A stretch of DNA of 25,493 nt from Candidatus Dormiibacterota bacterium (GCA_030038765.1 JASHRA010000104.1:1-25493), one strand, 5' to 3'; shown: positions 1-7,662, counted from the stretch's first letter. The notes: generated by a model not told the origin, from the sequence alone. Program-made: numbers and translations.

Positions 1-522
1 CGGCTCATGGGCACGCTGACAGAGGTGCTCGGCCGGCACCTCGAGGCGCAGGTGGGTGCCGGAGCCCAGGTCGTCCAGCTCTTTGACAGCTGGGTGGGGG
101 TCCTGGACCGCGCCTCCTTCCTGGCCCACGTCGCTCCCCACCTCACGGCCCTGGTGGCCCGCCTGCACAGCCGAGCGCCGGTGATCTACTTCTCGACCGG
201 CTCCAGCCATCTCCTCGACTTGGCTGCGGCCACCGGGCCGGACGGCCTGGGCGTCGATTGGCGACTGCCGCTCGACCGGGCCTGGGACCTCATCGGACGC
301 GACCACTTCATCCAGGGCAATCTCGACCCCGCCCTTCTCCTCTGTCCCTGGGAGGAGCTGGCCCGCGGTGCCCGCGAGGTCCTGGACCGCGCTGGCGGCG
401 CGCCGGGCCACGTCTTCAACCTCGGACACGGCGTGCTCCCGGAGACCGACCCCGCCGAGCTGCGCCGGCTGGTGGACCTGGTCCACGAGGCCTCCGCCCG
501 ATCCGCGACCGCCCCGCCCTGA
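1..522 (+). CDS. hemE: Uroporphyrinogen decarboxylase, C-terminal part (5' truncated by window edge)
   Basis: This is the C-terminal half of uroporphyrinogen III decarboxylase, the cytosolic heme-pathway enzyme that removes four acetate carboxyls to give coproporphyrinogen III. The frame is open from the first base, so the gene starts before the window. Family signatures are visible in order: FDSWVG, then PVIYFSTG, GVDWR, IQGNLDP, and the near-terminal GHVFNLGHGVLPETDP that is almost invariant in UroD. The last 15 or so residues are a short variable tail. The stop lies in the loop of a GC-rich hairpin (512-529). No other heme gene is in the window, so its operon partners, if any, are upstream. 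Identification is firm from the motifs. Confidence 0.96.
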   Translation, partial: RLMGTLTEVLGRHLEAQVGAGAQVVQLFDSWVGVLDRASFLAHVAPHLTALVARLHSRAPVIYFSTGSSHLLDLAAATGPDGLGVDWRLPLDRAWDLIGRDHFIQGNLDPALLLCPWEELARGAREVLDRAGGAPGHVFNLGHGVLPETDPAELRRLVDLVHEASARSATAPP

Positions 523-529
523 AGCGGGG
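512..529 (+). terminator. Hairpin containing the hemE stop codon
   Basis: A six-base perfect stem, CCCCGC and GCGGGG, encloses a six-base loop that contains the TGA stop of hemE. There is no T tract after it, so it is at best a weak or Rho-assisted terminator, or an mRNA 3'-end stabiliser. Confidence 0.35.
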
Positions 530-708
530 CACGCAGCTGCCGGCGGCCTCGGGGGCGCAGATGGAGGGAGCGTCCCCCGGCAGACGTCGTCACCGACCGT
601 CCGGCACCCGCGCGCCTGCGGATCCGAGCTCTGATCCCCGGGATCCCACACTGCTGGAGAGCTTCGACCCCCCCTGTCGAATGACCCTCACAGGGCTTCA
701 AGCCATGC

Positions 709-714
709 TACCAT
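709..714 (+). promoter_or_regulatory. Extended -10 box for leaderless transcript
   Basis: TGC-TACCAT is an extended -10 (TGn-TANNNT) ending nine bases before the ATG at 724. A start site about seven bases downstream would put the RNA 5' end almost at the start codon. No Shine-Dalgarno sequence is present, and no clear -35 is seen. Confidence 0.55.
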
Positions 715-723
715 CACGCGCCG

Positions 724-2187
724 ATGCGTGACGACCAGCTCCGGGAGCGCCTGGTCGACGAGAACCCGTGGTGGCGCGCCGCCGCCGCTACCGGTTCGGC
801 GCTCGATTGGCAGGCTGCCGACCCGGTGCTGCGGGCTCGTTCCCGGTTCGACCTCGGCTACAGGCCCCAGGTTCTCGACGACGTGGCCCAGGGCCCGATC
901 GACGACAAGCTGGTGGTGCTGCGGGGCCCGCGCCGGGTCGGCAAGTCGGTGCTGCTCAAGGACACCATCGCCGCCCTCTGCGGACGGCGCGACGTGGACC
1001 CGCGGCAGGTCATCTACCTCCCCTGCGACAGCATGCGGGCGCTGGACCTCAACCGGGCGCAGAAGCTGGGCCGGGACCTGACCCGATCAGTGGGACGCGT
1101 TCCACGAGTCTGGCTCCTCGACGAGGTGACCGGGATCCGGGGTTGGAGCGAGGCCCTGAAGTACCTCCGAGACAACACGGAGCTGGGCGCCGAGACGGTG
1201 GTCTGCACCGGGTCCTCCTGGGACGAGGCGGCCCAGGTGGAGCGCAATCTCCTGGCCGGGAGGGCGGGCACCAGCGGCACCGACCGCTCGCGGATCCTCT
1301 TCCCGATGCGCTTCCGCGAGGTGCTGCAGGCGTGGCTCGCGGGCATCCCGGCACCTCCCCCCCAGCCCCTTTGGGAGCTCCAGGGCGGGGCGGCCAGGGA
1401 GTCCATCTACCAGCTCGAGCTCTACGTGTCGGATCTCGACCTGCGCTGGCAGGCCTACCTCACCTCGGGCGGATACCCCCGGGCGGTCGCCGAGCTGGAC
1501 AGCACCGGCATGGTCAGCGACGCCTTCCTCGCCGATCTAGCGGCCTCCGTCCATCGCGACGTGGAGAGCAGCTCCGCCGAGGACTCGGTGCCGCTGCTGA
1601 TCAGCGAGCTGCAGCGACGCTCCACCTCCCCACTGGACCTGGCGGACCTGGCCCGGGCCCTGGGATACGCGAAGCGCAACGCCGCCGAGCTGCGCGTTGA
1701 GCGGCTGATCCACTCCTTCGCGGCGTTGCGCTGCCCCCAGTGCGACGACCAGGGTTCGAAGGTGGACCGGACCCGGTCCAAGCTCTACCTCATCGACCCG
1801 GTGCTGAGCTGGATCCCGTCCCGGCTCCGCAGCGGGCTGGAGCGCCCCGACTTCACCCACCTCACCGAGGCGGCCCTAGGCGTGGCCCTGGCCCGCGCCA
1901 TCAACAACCTCCAACCGGGACGCTGGCAGGCGGAGGACACGATCGGCTACCTCCGCACCGGTGGAGGCCGCGAGGTCGACTTCGCGCCCGTGCCCGTGCC
2001 CTCGGGCCACCAACCCCAGCCGACCACCCCGCTGGAGTCGCGCTGGGTCGCCACCAACTGGCGCCAGGAGGCGCGGGTGATAGAGGGCCGGTTCAGGCGC
2101 GGCATCGTGGCGACCAGGACCGTCCTGGACCTGGAGAAGTCGTGCTGGGCGGTTCCGGCCCCGGTCCTGGCCCTGCTCCTCGAGTAG
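724..2187 (+). CDS. AAA_14/DUF4143-type ATPase
   Basis: A 487-residue ATPase of the AAA_14 plus DUF4143 type. The N-terminal half has a Walker A GPRRVGKS near residue 68 and a Walker B VWLLDEV near 136, followed by a sensor-like TGSS segment. The C-terminal half has the DUF4143 hallmarks KLYLIDPVL and, later, GREVDFAPV, which looks like the EVDF strand of the PD-(D/E)XK-like fold seen in this family. A single CPQC pair near residue 338 is unusual and may be a partial metal site. The family is widespread, its cellular role is poorly defined, and no partner gene is adjacent. It is transcribed alone after a leaderless-type -10 (709-714). The start follows from that box and from the lack of any better upstream codon. 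Confidence 0.85.
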   Translation: MRDDQLRERLVDENPWWRAAAATGSALDWQAADPVLRARSRFDLGYRPQVLDDVAQGPIDDKLVVLRGPRRVGKSVLLKDTIAALCGRRDVDPRQVIYLPCDSMRALDLNRAQKLGRDLTRSVGRVPRVWLLDEVTGIRGWSEALKYLRDNTELGAETVVCTGSSWDEAAQVERNLLAGRAGTSGTDRSRILFPMRFREVLQAWLAGIPAPPPQPLWELQGGAARESIYQLELYVSDLDLRWQAYLTSGGYPRAVAELDSTGMVSDAFLADLAASVHRDVESSSAEDSVPLLISELQRRSTSPLDLADLARALGYAKRNAAELRVERLIHSFAALRCPQCDDQGSKVDRTRSKLYLIDPVLSWIPSRLRSGLERPDFTHLTEAALGVALARAINNLQPGRWQAEDTIGYLRTGGGREVDFAPVPVPSGHQPQPTTPLESRWVATNWRQEARVIEGRFRRGIVATRTVLDLEKSCWAVPAPVLALLLE

Positions 2188-2262
2188 GCGCGGGAGCGTG
2201 GGCGTCCGCTTGGGGCCGGGGGCTGGCGAGACGTCGCCGGCGCGCGCTTCCGCGCTCGCGCG
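2175..2262 (+). terminator. GC hairpins after the AAA ATPase gene
   Basis: Two inverted repeats follow the ATPase gene. GCTCC (2175-2179) and GGAGC (2193-2197) flank the TAG stop, and CGCGCG (2241-2246) with CGCGCG (2257-2262) form a second GC stem. Neither has a T tract. The rest of the gap up to the promoter at 2372 shows nothing recognisable. Confidence 0.3.
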
Positions 2263-2371
2263 GCACCGCCGGAGTCGCCCGAGCGTGGGCACCTCCTCGT
2301 CCCGCGCCGCCGCCCGCCGCAGTCGGCGGCTCTTTCCGGCCTCCCCGACGGAGCTCCCGACCGGGGCTCTG

Positions 2372-2401
2372 TTGACTGGGCCGCGTCGCATCCGTTACCT
2401 T
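2372..2401 (+). promoter_or_regulatory. Sigma70-type promoter of the CHAP/transglycosylase operon
   Basis: TTGACT (2372-2377) is followed after 18 bases by TACCTT (2396-2401; TTACCT one base earlier gives 17). This is one of only two places in the window with a clear -35 at proper spacing; the other lies before the second CHAP gene at 21898. Confidence 0.65.
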
Positions 2402-2438
2402 CCAGCCTTCGGTCGCGCGCGCTTATGTGGGAGGACGT

Positions 2439-3434
2439 ATGCGCGGAGCCCGCTTTGCCGGGCGAGGCTGGATTGCCGTCGGCGTGGCTGCGGTGATCTG
2501 GCTCTGCTCCCTGTTCGGCACCGGACCCGGTGCCTCCGCCCAGCAGCCCAGTGACTCGGTCAACAGCCAGGCCCTGAGCGCCCTGCTCAGTCGGCTCGAG
2601 GCCGAGGGCGAGGTTTCGGACGCGACCCAGGTCAAGTCGCTGCTGGCCAAGATCTCCTCCAACCAGGCCTATCTCTCCTCGCTGAACCAGCAGCTGAGCC
2701 AGGACCAGACGGCCCAGCAGGTGCTCCAGGTCCAGTTGGCCGGTGACCGGAACGCACTCGTCAACCTGGTCAGCACCGCCTACGTCGACGGGGGCGGAAC
2801 CCAGGCGGTGGCAGCCGCCCTCGCGTCTCCGGACATGACCCAGTTCTTCGACAGCTCGACCCTGCCCGAGGCCATCACCTCCCAGGTGGCCCAGCTGGTG
2901 AAGTCGATCGAAGGCGACCAGCGCTCCCTGAGCCGTGCCGACACCCAGCTGCTGGCCGACGAGGCCACCGCCGACTCGGTGGAGAGCCAGCTCGGCCTCC
3001 AGTCGAGCGAGCTGCTGGCGGAGCTGGTCCATCCCACCGCCGAGGTGGTGACGGGTGACTGGGCCTTCGCCTTCGGCACCTGCACCTACTGGGCGGCCAG
3101 CCAGTGGAAGGCGAACGGCTGGGATGTCAACTGGGGTGGGGACGCCTACCAGTGGTGGGCCAACGCCGCCGCCGCCGGACACGCCGAGGGAGAGGTGCCC
3201 GAGGTGGGCGCCATCGTGGTCTGGCCCCCCTTCGGCGGCGGGGCCTCGGCCGAGGGCCACGTCGCCTACGTGATCGCGGTCTCGGTGCCCGGCCCCGGCT
3301 ACCCCGACAACTTCGAGGTCTCAGAGATGAACTTCTACGGCACCGGAGGTGGCTTCGACCGCGTCGACTACCGGGTGCTGCCGGACCGGGGCTCGGGCTT
3401 CGACGGCTTCATCTACCCGCCGACCGGCGGCTGA
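2439..3434 (+). CDS. Secreted PcsB-like coiled-coil CHAP-domain peptidoglycan hydrolase
   Basis: A 331-residue secreted protein. Residues 1-34 are a signal peptide (basic start, hydrophobic core, ASA before QQ). Residues about 40-195 are Gln/Ser/Leu-rich and predicted to be coiled coil, as in PcsB-like hydrolases. Residues about 208-328 are a CHAP amidase/endopeptidase domain with catalytic Cys in GTCTYWAA (C215), His in GHVAYVIAV (H274) and an acidic/Asn strand SEMNFYG. Such enzymes cleave peptidoglycan cross-bridges or the amide bond, often during division. The ATG at 2439 is chosen because GGGAGG lies four bases upstream; a GTG at 2427 is an alternative. The stop overlaps the ATG of the transglycosylase gene by one base (TGATG), so the two are probably translated together. 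The protein ends in GFIYP, like its paralogue at 21898. Confidence 0.88.
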   Translation: MRGARFAGRGWIAVGVAAVIWLCSLFGTGPGASAQQPSDSVNSQALSALLSRLEAEGEVSDATQVKSLLAKISSNQAYLSSLNQQLSQDQTAQQVLQVQLAGDRNALVNLVSTAYVDGGGTQAVAAALASPDMTQFFDSSTLPEAITSQVAQLVKSIEGDQRSLSRADTQLLADEATADSVESQLGLQSSELLAELVHPTAEVVTGDWAFAFGTCTYWAASQWKANGWDVNWGGDAYQWWANAAAAGHAEGEVPEVGAIVVWPPFGGGASAEGHVAYVIAVSVPGPGYPDNFEVSEMNFYGTGGGFDRVDYRVLPDRGSGFDGFIYPPTGG

Positions 3435-4063
3435 TGGCCCAGATCACCTGGCCCTCCTACACCCCGCGCCTGGCGCTCGGCGTCCACCACCAGGCCCAGG
3501 AGCGAGCACCCTCCCCCACCCTGCCCACGCTGGCGTCCCGGCTGCGCTGGATCTGCGCCTGCGCGGCCCTCTTGGTCAGCGCCCCAGCGCTGGGCGCCCT
3601 CGCCACCACGGCGGCCACCGGCCCCGCCTCCCCGGCCCCCGTGGCCATCGCCCAGCTCGCCGGCCAGGCGCAGGCGGTGCTCTCCATCACCAACCAGCAG
3701 GTGACCCTGCCCCTGCAGGAGGCCCAGGTGGTGGCGCCGCCCACCGCCTCCTCCCTGCCCTACGGAGCCGCCTTCTGGCAGGCCGTGCCCGAGCCACCCA
3801 TCGGGACGATCCGACAGATCATCTGGGCGGCGGCCCAGGAGTACGACGTCTCCTACACCTGGCTGCTCGGGGTGGCCGAGTGCGAGTCGGGGCTCGACCC
3901 CACCGACGTCAACCGGAGCTCCGGCGCCTCCGGCCTCTTCCAGTTCATGCCCGCCACCTTCTACGGCCACGGCGGCACCGACATCTGGGACCCCGTCCAG
4001 CAGGCGGACATCGCGGCCAAGATGTTCTCCATGGGCGAGTCCGACGAGTGGGTCTGCAAGTAG
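3434..4063 (+). CDS. Membrane-anchored or secreted lytic transglycosylase (SLT fold)
   Basis: A 209-residue exported protein with a hydrophobic segment at about residues 38-58 (signal anchor or a long signal peptide), a Pro/Ala/Gln-rich linker, and a C-terminal SLT domain from about residue 128. The catalytic motif is visible as AECESGLDP, with E151 of the ESG triplet as the predicted general acid, followed by SGASGLFQFMPATF, the conserved substrate-groove helix. The protein ends in WVCK, so C150 and the terminal Cys could form a disulfide. It would cleave the MurNAc-GlcNAc bond. The ATG overlaps the stop of the CHAP gene by one base, so glycan-strand and peptide cleavage are probably produced together. 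VirB1-type transglycosylases of secretion systems have the same fold, which matters given the genes at 8654-13370. Confidence 0.85.
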   Translation: MAQITWPSYTPRLALGVHHQAQERAPSPTLPTLASRLRWICACAALLVSAPALGALATTAATGPASPAPVAIAQLAGQAQAVLSITNQQVTLPLQEAQVVAPPTASSLPYGAAFWQAVPEPPIGTIRQIIWAAAQEYDVSYTWLLGVAECESGLDPTDVNRSSGASGLFQFMPATFYGHGGTDIWDPVQQADIAAKMFSMGESDEWVCK

Positions 4064-4155
4064 GCGGACCGCTGCCCTCACGGCCCCCGGCCGCGGCCGC
4101 GCCCGATCGGACCAAGGCCGCCCGGGCAGGCCCCGGCTCCGGCCCAGCCCCCAGC

Positions 4156-4161
4156 TAGACT
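4156..4161 (+). promoter_or_regulatory. -10 box for leaderless M20 transcript
   Basis: TAGACT ends six bases before the GTG at 4168, with no Shine-Dalgarno sequence. The spacing fits transcription starting at the start codon. No -35 is recognised. Confidence 0.5.
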
Positions 4162-4167
4162 CTGGGC

Positions 4168-5328
4168 GTGCCCGCCCCCCTCGCCGCGTCCGAGCTCGCC
4201 CGCTTGCGGGGGTGGGCGCGGGAGGAGCAGGAGCTCTGGCTCCGCGCCTTGGAGGAGCTGGTCCGGGCCGAGTCCCCGAGTCGGCACCCGGAGCAGATCG
4301 CCGCCTGCGCCACGATCTGCCGCCGCTGGTTCGAGGAGCAGGTCGGGGCGACGGACGGGGGTGGGGCGGAGCAGCCGTCCCTACTGCTCCGCGCCGGAGA
4401 GGGCGATGGACCCGCGGTACTGCTGCTCGGACACCTGGACACGGTCTGGGAGACGGGCGACTTCCAGCCCCTCTTCGGGGTCTCGGAGGGGCGGGCGGCG
4501 GGACCGGGTGTGTTCGATATGAAGGGCGGCGTCGTGGTCGCCCTGGCGGCGCTGGCGGGACTGCGCCAGCTCCGCTCCGAACCGGGCAGGGTGACGCTCC
4601 TCCTGACCCCGGACGAGGAGGTGGGAAGCGCTTCCTCCCGCGAGCTGATCGAGTCCGAGGCCCGGCGACATGCCGCGGTGCTGGTCCTGGAGCCGCCCCT
4701 GGGGCACGCGCTCAAGGTGGCACGCAAGGGCGTCGGTGAGTTCCGGCTCAGGCTTCTCGGCCGCGCCGCTCACGCCGGGCTGGAGCCGGAGAAGGGCGTC
4801 AACGCCGTGGTCGAGCTGGCGGCGCTGGTGGGGCGGGTGGCAGCCATGGCGCGCCCGGCGCTGGGCACCACCGTCTCCCCCACCGTGATCCGGGGCGGGA
4901 CCAGGACGAACGTGATCGCGGCCGAGGCGGAGCTCCAGGTCGACGTGCGCTTCGCCAGCGCCGAGGAGGCGACCCGCGTCGAGCGGGAGATGCAGAGCCT
5001 GACCCCGGGGCATCCCGAGGCCAGGCTGGAGCTGTCCGGCGGGAGCAACCGGCCTCCCTTCGAGACCCACTCCTCCGACGCCCTCTTCGCCATCGCCGAG
5101 CGGCAGGCGGCGGCGCTCGGGTGGAGCCGGCTGGAGGGCACCTCGGCCGGCGGTGGGAGTGACGGCAACTTCACCGCCGCCCTCGGGGTTCCCACCCTGG
5201 ACGGCATGGGAATCGTGGGCGGCAACGCCCACGCTAGCGGAGAGTGGGCAGAGTTGGACTCGATCCCGGAGCGGGCGGCCCTGCTCGCGGGCTGCCTCTG
5301 TGCCCTCTGGGCTGGGGAGATGAGATGA
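4168..5328 (+). CDS. M20-family zinc peptidase/deacylase (carboxypeptidase G2-like)
   Basis: A 386-residue cytosolic M20 metallohydrolase. Metal and catalytic residues are readable: H89 and D91 in GHLDTVW, bridging D117 in FDMKGG, catalytic E150 with E151 in DEEVGS, E175 in LEPPLG, and H355 in NAHASGEW. The dimerisation (lid) domain lies between about residues 180 and 290. The pattern is closest to carboxypeptidase G2/ArgE-DapE-like enzymes that remove an acyl group from N-acyl amino acids. It starts with GTG six bases after a -10 box. Its stop overlaps the ATG of the racemase-like gene (ATGA), so the two are translationally coupled. The pairing suggests deacylation of an N-acyl or N-succinyl L-amino acid after racemisation; the actual substrate cannot be read from the sequence. 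Confidence 0.87.
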   Translation: MPAPLAASELARLRGWAREEQELWLRALEELVRAESPSRHPEQIAACATICRRWFEEQVGATDGGGAEQPSLLLRAGEGDGPAVLLLGHLDTVWETGDFQPLFGVSEGRAAGPGVFDMKGGVVVALAALAGLRQLRSEPGRVTLLLTPDEEVGSASSRELIESEARRHAAVLVLEPPLGHALKVARKGVGEFRLRLLGRAAHAGLEPEKGVNAVVELAALVGRVAAMARPALGTTVSPTVIRGGTRTNVIAAEAELQVDVRFASAEEATRVEREMQSLTPGHPEARLELSGGSNRPPFETHSSDALFAIAERQAAALGWSRLEGTSAGGGSDGNFTAALGVPTLDGMGIVGGNAHASGEWAELDSIPERAALLAGCLCALWAGEMR

Positions 5329-6458
5329 CGTCTGAGTTGCCACTTCTGACCGTGGAGCGGGCCCGCATCCGCGTCGTCGAGCTGCCGCTGCTGGCCCCCT
5401 TCACGACCAGCTTCGGCACCCAGACGGTGCGGCGTGCCGTGCTGGTCGAGCTGGAGGGCGATGGCGCCGCCGGGATCGGGGAGTGCGCCGCCGGGATCGA
5501 GCCCGCCTACTCCTCGGAGACGGCCGCCGGGGCGGTCGAGGTCCTGCGCGAGTACATCCTGCCCGCGGTGCTGGGGAAGCCCGCCGCCGACCCGCGCGGC
5601 CAGGCTCGGCGCTGGGCCTGGGTGCGCGGCCACAACATGGCCAAGGCGGCCGCAGAGATGGCCCTGCTGGACCAGGCCGGGCACGCCGCGGGCATCTCCC
5701 TCAAGGCCATGCTGGGAGGGGTCAAGGACCGCATCGAGTGCGGGGTCAGCATCGGGATCCAGGCCAGTCTCGGCGCCACCCTGGAGACCGTCGAGGGCTT
5801 CCTGGAGCAGGGCTACCGGCGCATCAAGCTGAAGTGCAAGCCGGGCTACGACGTGACCCTGGCCCGCGCCGTCCGGGAGCGCTTCCCGGAGACGCCGGTC
5901 ATGTTGGACGCCAACAGCGCGTACACCCTCCAGGACGTAGCGGCCCTGCGTGCGCTGGACGAGTTCGGGCTGATGATGATCGAGCAGCCCCTGGCCCACG
6001 ACGACCTCCTCGACCACGCCGCCCTCCAGGGCCAGATCCGCACCCCGATCTGCCTCGACGAGAGCATCGAGTCGCTGACCGACCTCCGCGCCGCCATCGC
6101 CCTGCGGTCGGGGCAGATCCTCAACCTCAAGGCGGGCCGGGTCGGCGGACTGCTGCCCTCGATCGACCTCCAGGCCACCGCCGCCGCCGCCGGTTGGCCG
6201 GTCTGGTGCGGCGGGATGCTGGAGACCGGAATCGGGCGGGCGGCCAACCTCGCGGTCGCCTCGCTGCCCGGCTTCACCCTGCCCGGCGACACTTCCGCCA
6301 GCGACCGCTACTTCGAGCGCGACGTCATCACCGAGCCCTTCAGGTTGGCCAGCGACGGGACCATGGCAGTGCCCCAGGGCCCCGGCCTCGGGGTCGACGT
6401 CGACCGGGAGCGGCTGGAGCAGATCACGGTCCACCAGGAGAACGTCGGCCGATCCTGA
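5325..6458 (+). CDS. Enolase-superfamily N-acylamino acid racemase / o-succinylbenzoate synthase
   Basis: A 377-residue muconate-lactonising-type enolase-superfamily enzyme of the MenC2/NAAAR family. The N-terminal capping domain spans about residues 10-130. In the barrel, the catalytic lysines are K168 and K170 in RRIKLKCKPG, the Mg ligands are D195 (MLDAN), E220 (IEQP) and D245 (CLDES), and the opposite base is K269 (LNLKAGRVGG). Length and motifs fit N-acylamino (N-succinylamino) acid racemases, which often also have o-succinylbenzoate synthase activity. No other menaquinone gene is nearby, while an M20 deacylase gene overlaps by four bases. Racemase is therefore the better guess, with MenC the alternative; no gene symbol is assigned for that reason. 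The ATG at 5325 gives the usual family N-terminus. Confidence 0.88.
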   Translation: MTSELPLLTVERARIRVVELPLLAPFTTSFGTQTVRRAVLVELEGDGAAGIGECAAGIEPAYSSETAAGAVEVLREYILPAVLGKPAADPRGQARRWAWVRGHNMAKAAAEMALLDQAGHAAGISLKAMLGGVKDRIECGVSIGIQASLGATLETVEGFLEQGYRRIKLKCKPGYDVTLARAVRERFPETPVMLDANSAYTLQDVAALRALDEFGLMMIEQPLAHDDLLDHAALQGQIRTPICLDESIESLTDLRAAIALRSGQILNLKAGRVGGLLPSIDLQATAAAAGWPVWCGGMLETGIGRAANLAVASLPGFTLPGDTSASDRYFERDVITEPFRLASDGTMAVPQGPGLGVDVDRERLEQITVHQENVGRS

Positions 6459-6465
6459 GGACGGC
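6448..6465 (+). terminator. Hairpin with the racemase stop codon as its loop
   Basis: GCCG-a-TCC pairs with GGA-CGGC (one bulged A), leaving exactly TGA, the stop codon at 6456-6458, as the three-base loop. No T tract follows. Confidence 0.35.
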
Positions 6466-6495
6466 GGCGGTGGCACATCTCGAGCCGACTCGGGT

Positions 6496-6533
6496 TAGGA
6501 TTCGGCACGCGAATGGGATTTGAACCCCGGTGA
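6496..6533 (+). promoter_or_regulatory. -10 box and six-codon upstream ORF before the 6530 gene
   Basis: TAGGAT (6496-6501) is followed after 11 bases by ATG (6513), which opens a six-codon reading frame (MGFEPR) whose TGA (6531-6533) overlaps the GTG start of the next gene as GTGA. The main gene has no Shine-Dalgarno sequence, so it may depend on coupling to this tiny ORF. This is an inference from spacing only. Confidence 0.3.
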
Positions 6534-7219
6534 ACACGCTCGTCGTGGTGGGCGAGCCCGGTCTGGCCCGCCGCGCCGCCGAGCTGGTCCCCTCCTACCA
6601 GGTCATGGGAGCGGAGCAGGACGCCGACCTCGCCGACCCCTCCTCCGGGCTGGTGCGGATCGGATCGATGCTGGATCGGGGCAACGTCCCCACCGCGGTT
6701 CTCTGCAGCGCCAGCCCGGGCTTCAGCGCCCTCTCCCAGCTGAGGCGCTACCCGCCCAACCGGTGCTACGTCTTCCCGGGAGACTCCCCCTGGCCGCTGA
6801 CCACGCTGCAGTGCCTCGTGGAGGCGACCGGCATGACGCTGCTGGAGGACATCGAGAGCCTGCCGGTGGCGCTGGGCGGACGCACCGTGGAGGGCGTCCA
6901 CCGTCCCGGCTACGAGGTCATCCCCACCGGCTCCGGGATCGAGGTCGAGGAGGCCGTGGTCCGACTCAAGGCGGCCCAGGCCCAGGAGGCGAGCCAGCCC
7001 CGCGCGGGCGGACGGGGGGGCGGGGCGGACGACTTCGGCTGGGCCGACGCCACCCCGATCCAGGTCCCGCCGGCCCCGGTCTCCCTGGATGGCGAGCTGG
7101 CCCACGTCAACCCGCGCGTCGTGATCGACGTCTCCGACCCTCCCGCGATCTCGGCCGGGCCCGCCTACCAGCCGACCGATCTGCTGCGCGCCCTGCGGCC
7201 CCGGGCGGTGGCGAACTAG
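6530..7219 (+). CDS. Unrecognised protein, 229 aa
   Basis: I do not recognise this family. The N-terminus (MNTLVVVGEPGLARRAAELV) begins with a short hydrophobic strand followed by a Gly-rich turn, like the start of a Rossmann or P-loop-like fold, but no GK[ST] is present. The middle (about residues 55-135) has well-ordered hydrophobic segments including a CYVFPGDSPWPL stretch. From about residue 150 the protein turns into a Gly/Arg/Ala/Pro-rich linker and then a low-complexity tail. There is no signal peptide and no convincing membrane helix. The GTG start directly overlaps a tiny upstream ORF. One base separates its stop from the next start, so it forms an operon with the gene at 7221. It lies upstream of the type IV secretion-like genes, so a role with them is possible but unproven. 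Confidence 0.7.
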   Translation: MNTLVVVGEPGLARRAAELVPSYQVMGAEQDADLADPSSGLVRIGSMLDRGNVPTAVLCSASPGFSALSQLRRYPPNRCYVFPGDSPWPLTTLQCLVEATGMTLLEDIESLPVALGGRTVEGVHRPGYEVIPTGSGIEVEEAVVRLKAAQAQEASQPRAGGRGGGADDFGWADATPIQVPPAPVSLDGELAHVNPRVVIDVSDPPAISAGPAYQPTDLLRALRPRAVAN

Positions 7220-7220
7220 C

Positions 7221-7628
7221 GTGCCCAGCCTGCCGCGGCGACACCGCTCCACCGATCCGCGCCTGGTGGAGCGGATCCGGAGCGAGGTCCGCCGCGTCCT
7301 CACGGTCCTCGACGAGGCGGCCCTCAGTGGCAACGTGGCCCGGCTCGGCCAGGCCTTCAGCGGGGATGCCCTGGCCGAGCTGCGAGCCCGCTTCACCGCC
7401 TACCAGGCGGCCGGCATCCAGGTGAGCCCCTTCCGCGAGTCGCTCCACCTCGAGATCTCGGAGGTTTCGGCCCAGAGCCGGGCCACGGTGAGGCTGCGCT
7501 ACCGGGACCGAACCAGCTTCCTCACCGCCGAGTCGGCGCCCAGCACGGCCAACGAGCCGGTTCTGCTGCGGATGGTCCTGGACGGCAGCATCGAACCCTG
7601 GCGCGTCACCTCCATCGCCGAGGAGTAG
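7221..7628 (+). CDS. Small NTF2/IMS-like domain protein, 135 aa
   Basis: A 135-residue soluble protein with a basic N-terminus and a single domain. The pattern, an amphipathic helix (VRRVLTVLDEAALSGNVARL), a helix with AELRARFTAYQAAG, then alternating strands ending in PWRVTSI, resembles the NTF2-like/IMS (ARC6-like) cone fold used as a binding module. This is a fold-level impression only; no catalytic residue is evident. The GTG start lies one base after the stop of the 6530 gene, so the two probably form a transcription unit. There is no signal peptide. The function is unknown. Confidence 0.65.
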   Translation: MPSLPRRHRSTDPRLVERIRSEVRRVLTVLDEAALSGNVARLGQAFSGDALAELRARFTAYQAAGIQVSPFRESLHLEISEVSAQSRATVRLRYRDRTSFLTAESAPSTANEPVLLRMVLDGSIEPWRVTSIAEE

Positions 7629-7656
7629 CCGCGCCGGGCCGCTCCCGGGGGGGTGC

Positions 7657-7662
7657 TAGGCT
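7657..7662 (+). promoter_or_regulatory. Extended -10 box before the acidic SH3-like gene
   Basis: TGC-TAGGCT is an extended -10. It lies 48 bases before the ATG at 7711 (39 before the GTG at 7702), which would give a leader of about 35-40 bases. No strong Shine-Dalgarno sequence is seen in that leader. Confidence 0.4.

Noticed and set aside
1947..3260. 437-residue minus-strand open frame opposite the AAA ATPase end and the CHAP gene
   Set aside because: Composition is Gly/Arg/Leu-rich with no domain, and it covers a promoter and two gene ends. Treated as a GC-driven shadow.
4770..6476. 568-residue minus-strand open frame opposite the M20 and racemase genes
   Set aside because: It lies opposite two genes with complete catalytic motifs, is low-complexity (Gly/Asp/Leu/Gln-rich) and crosses the overlap of two real genes. 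It is a by-product of high GC.
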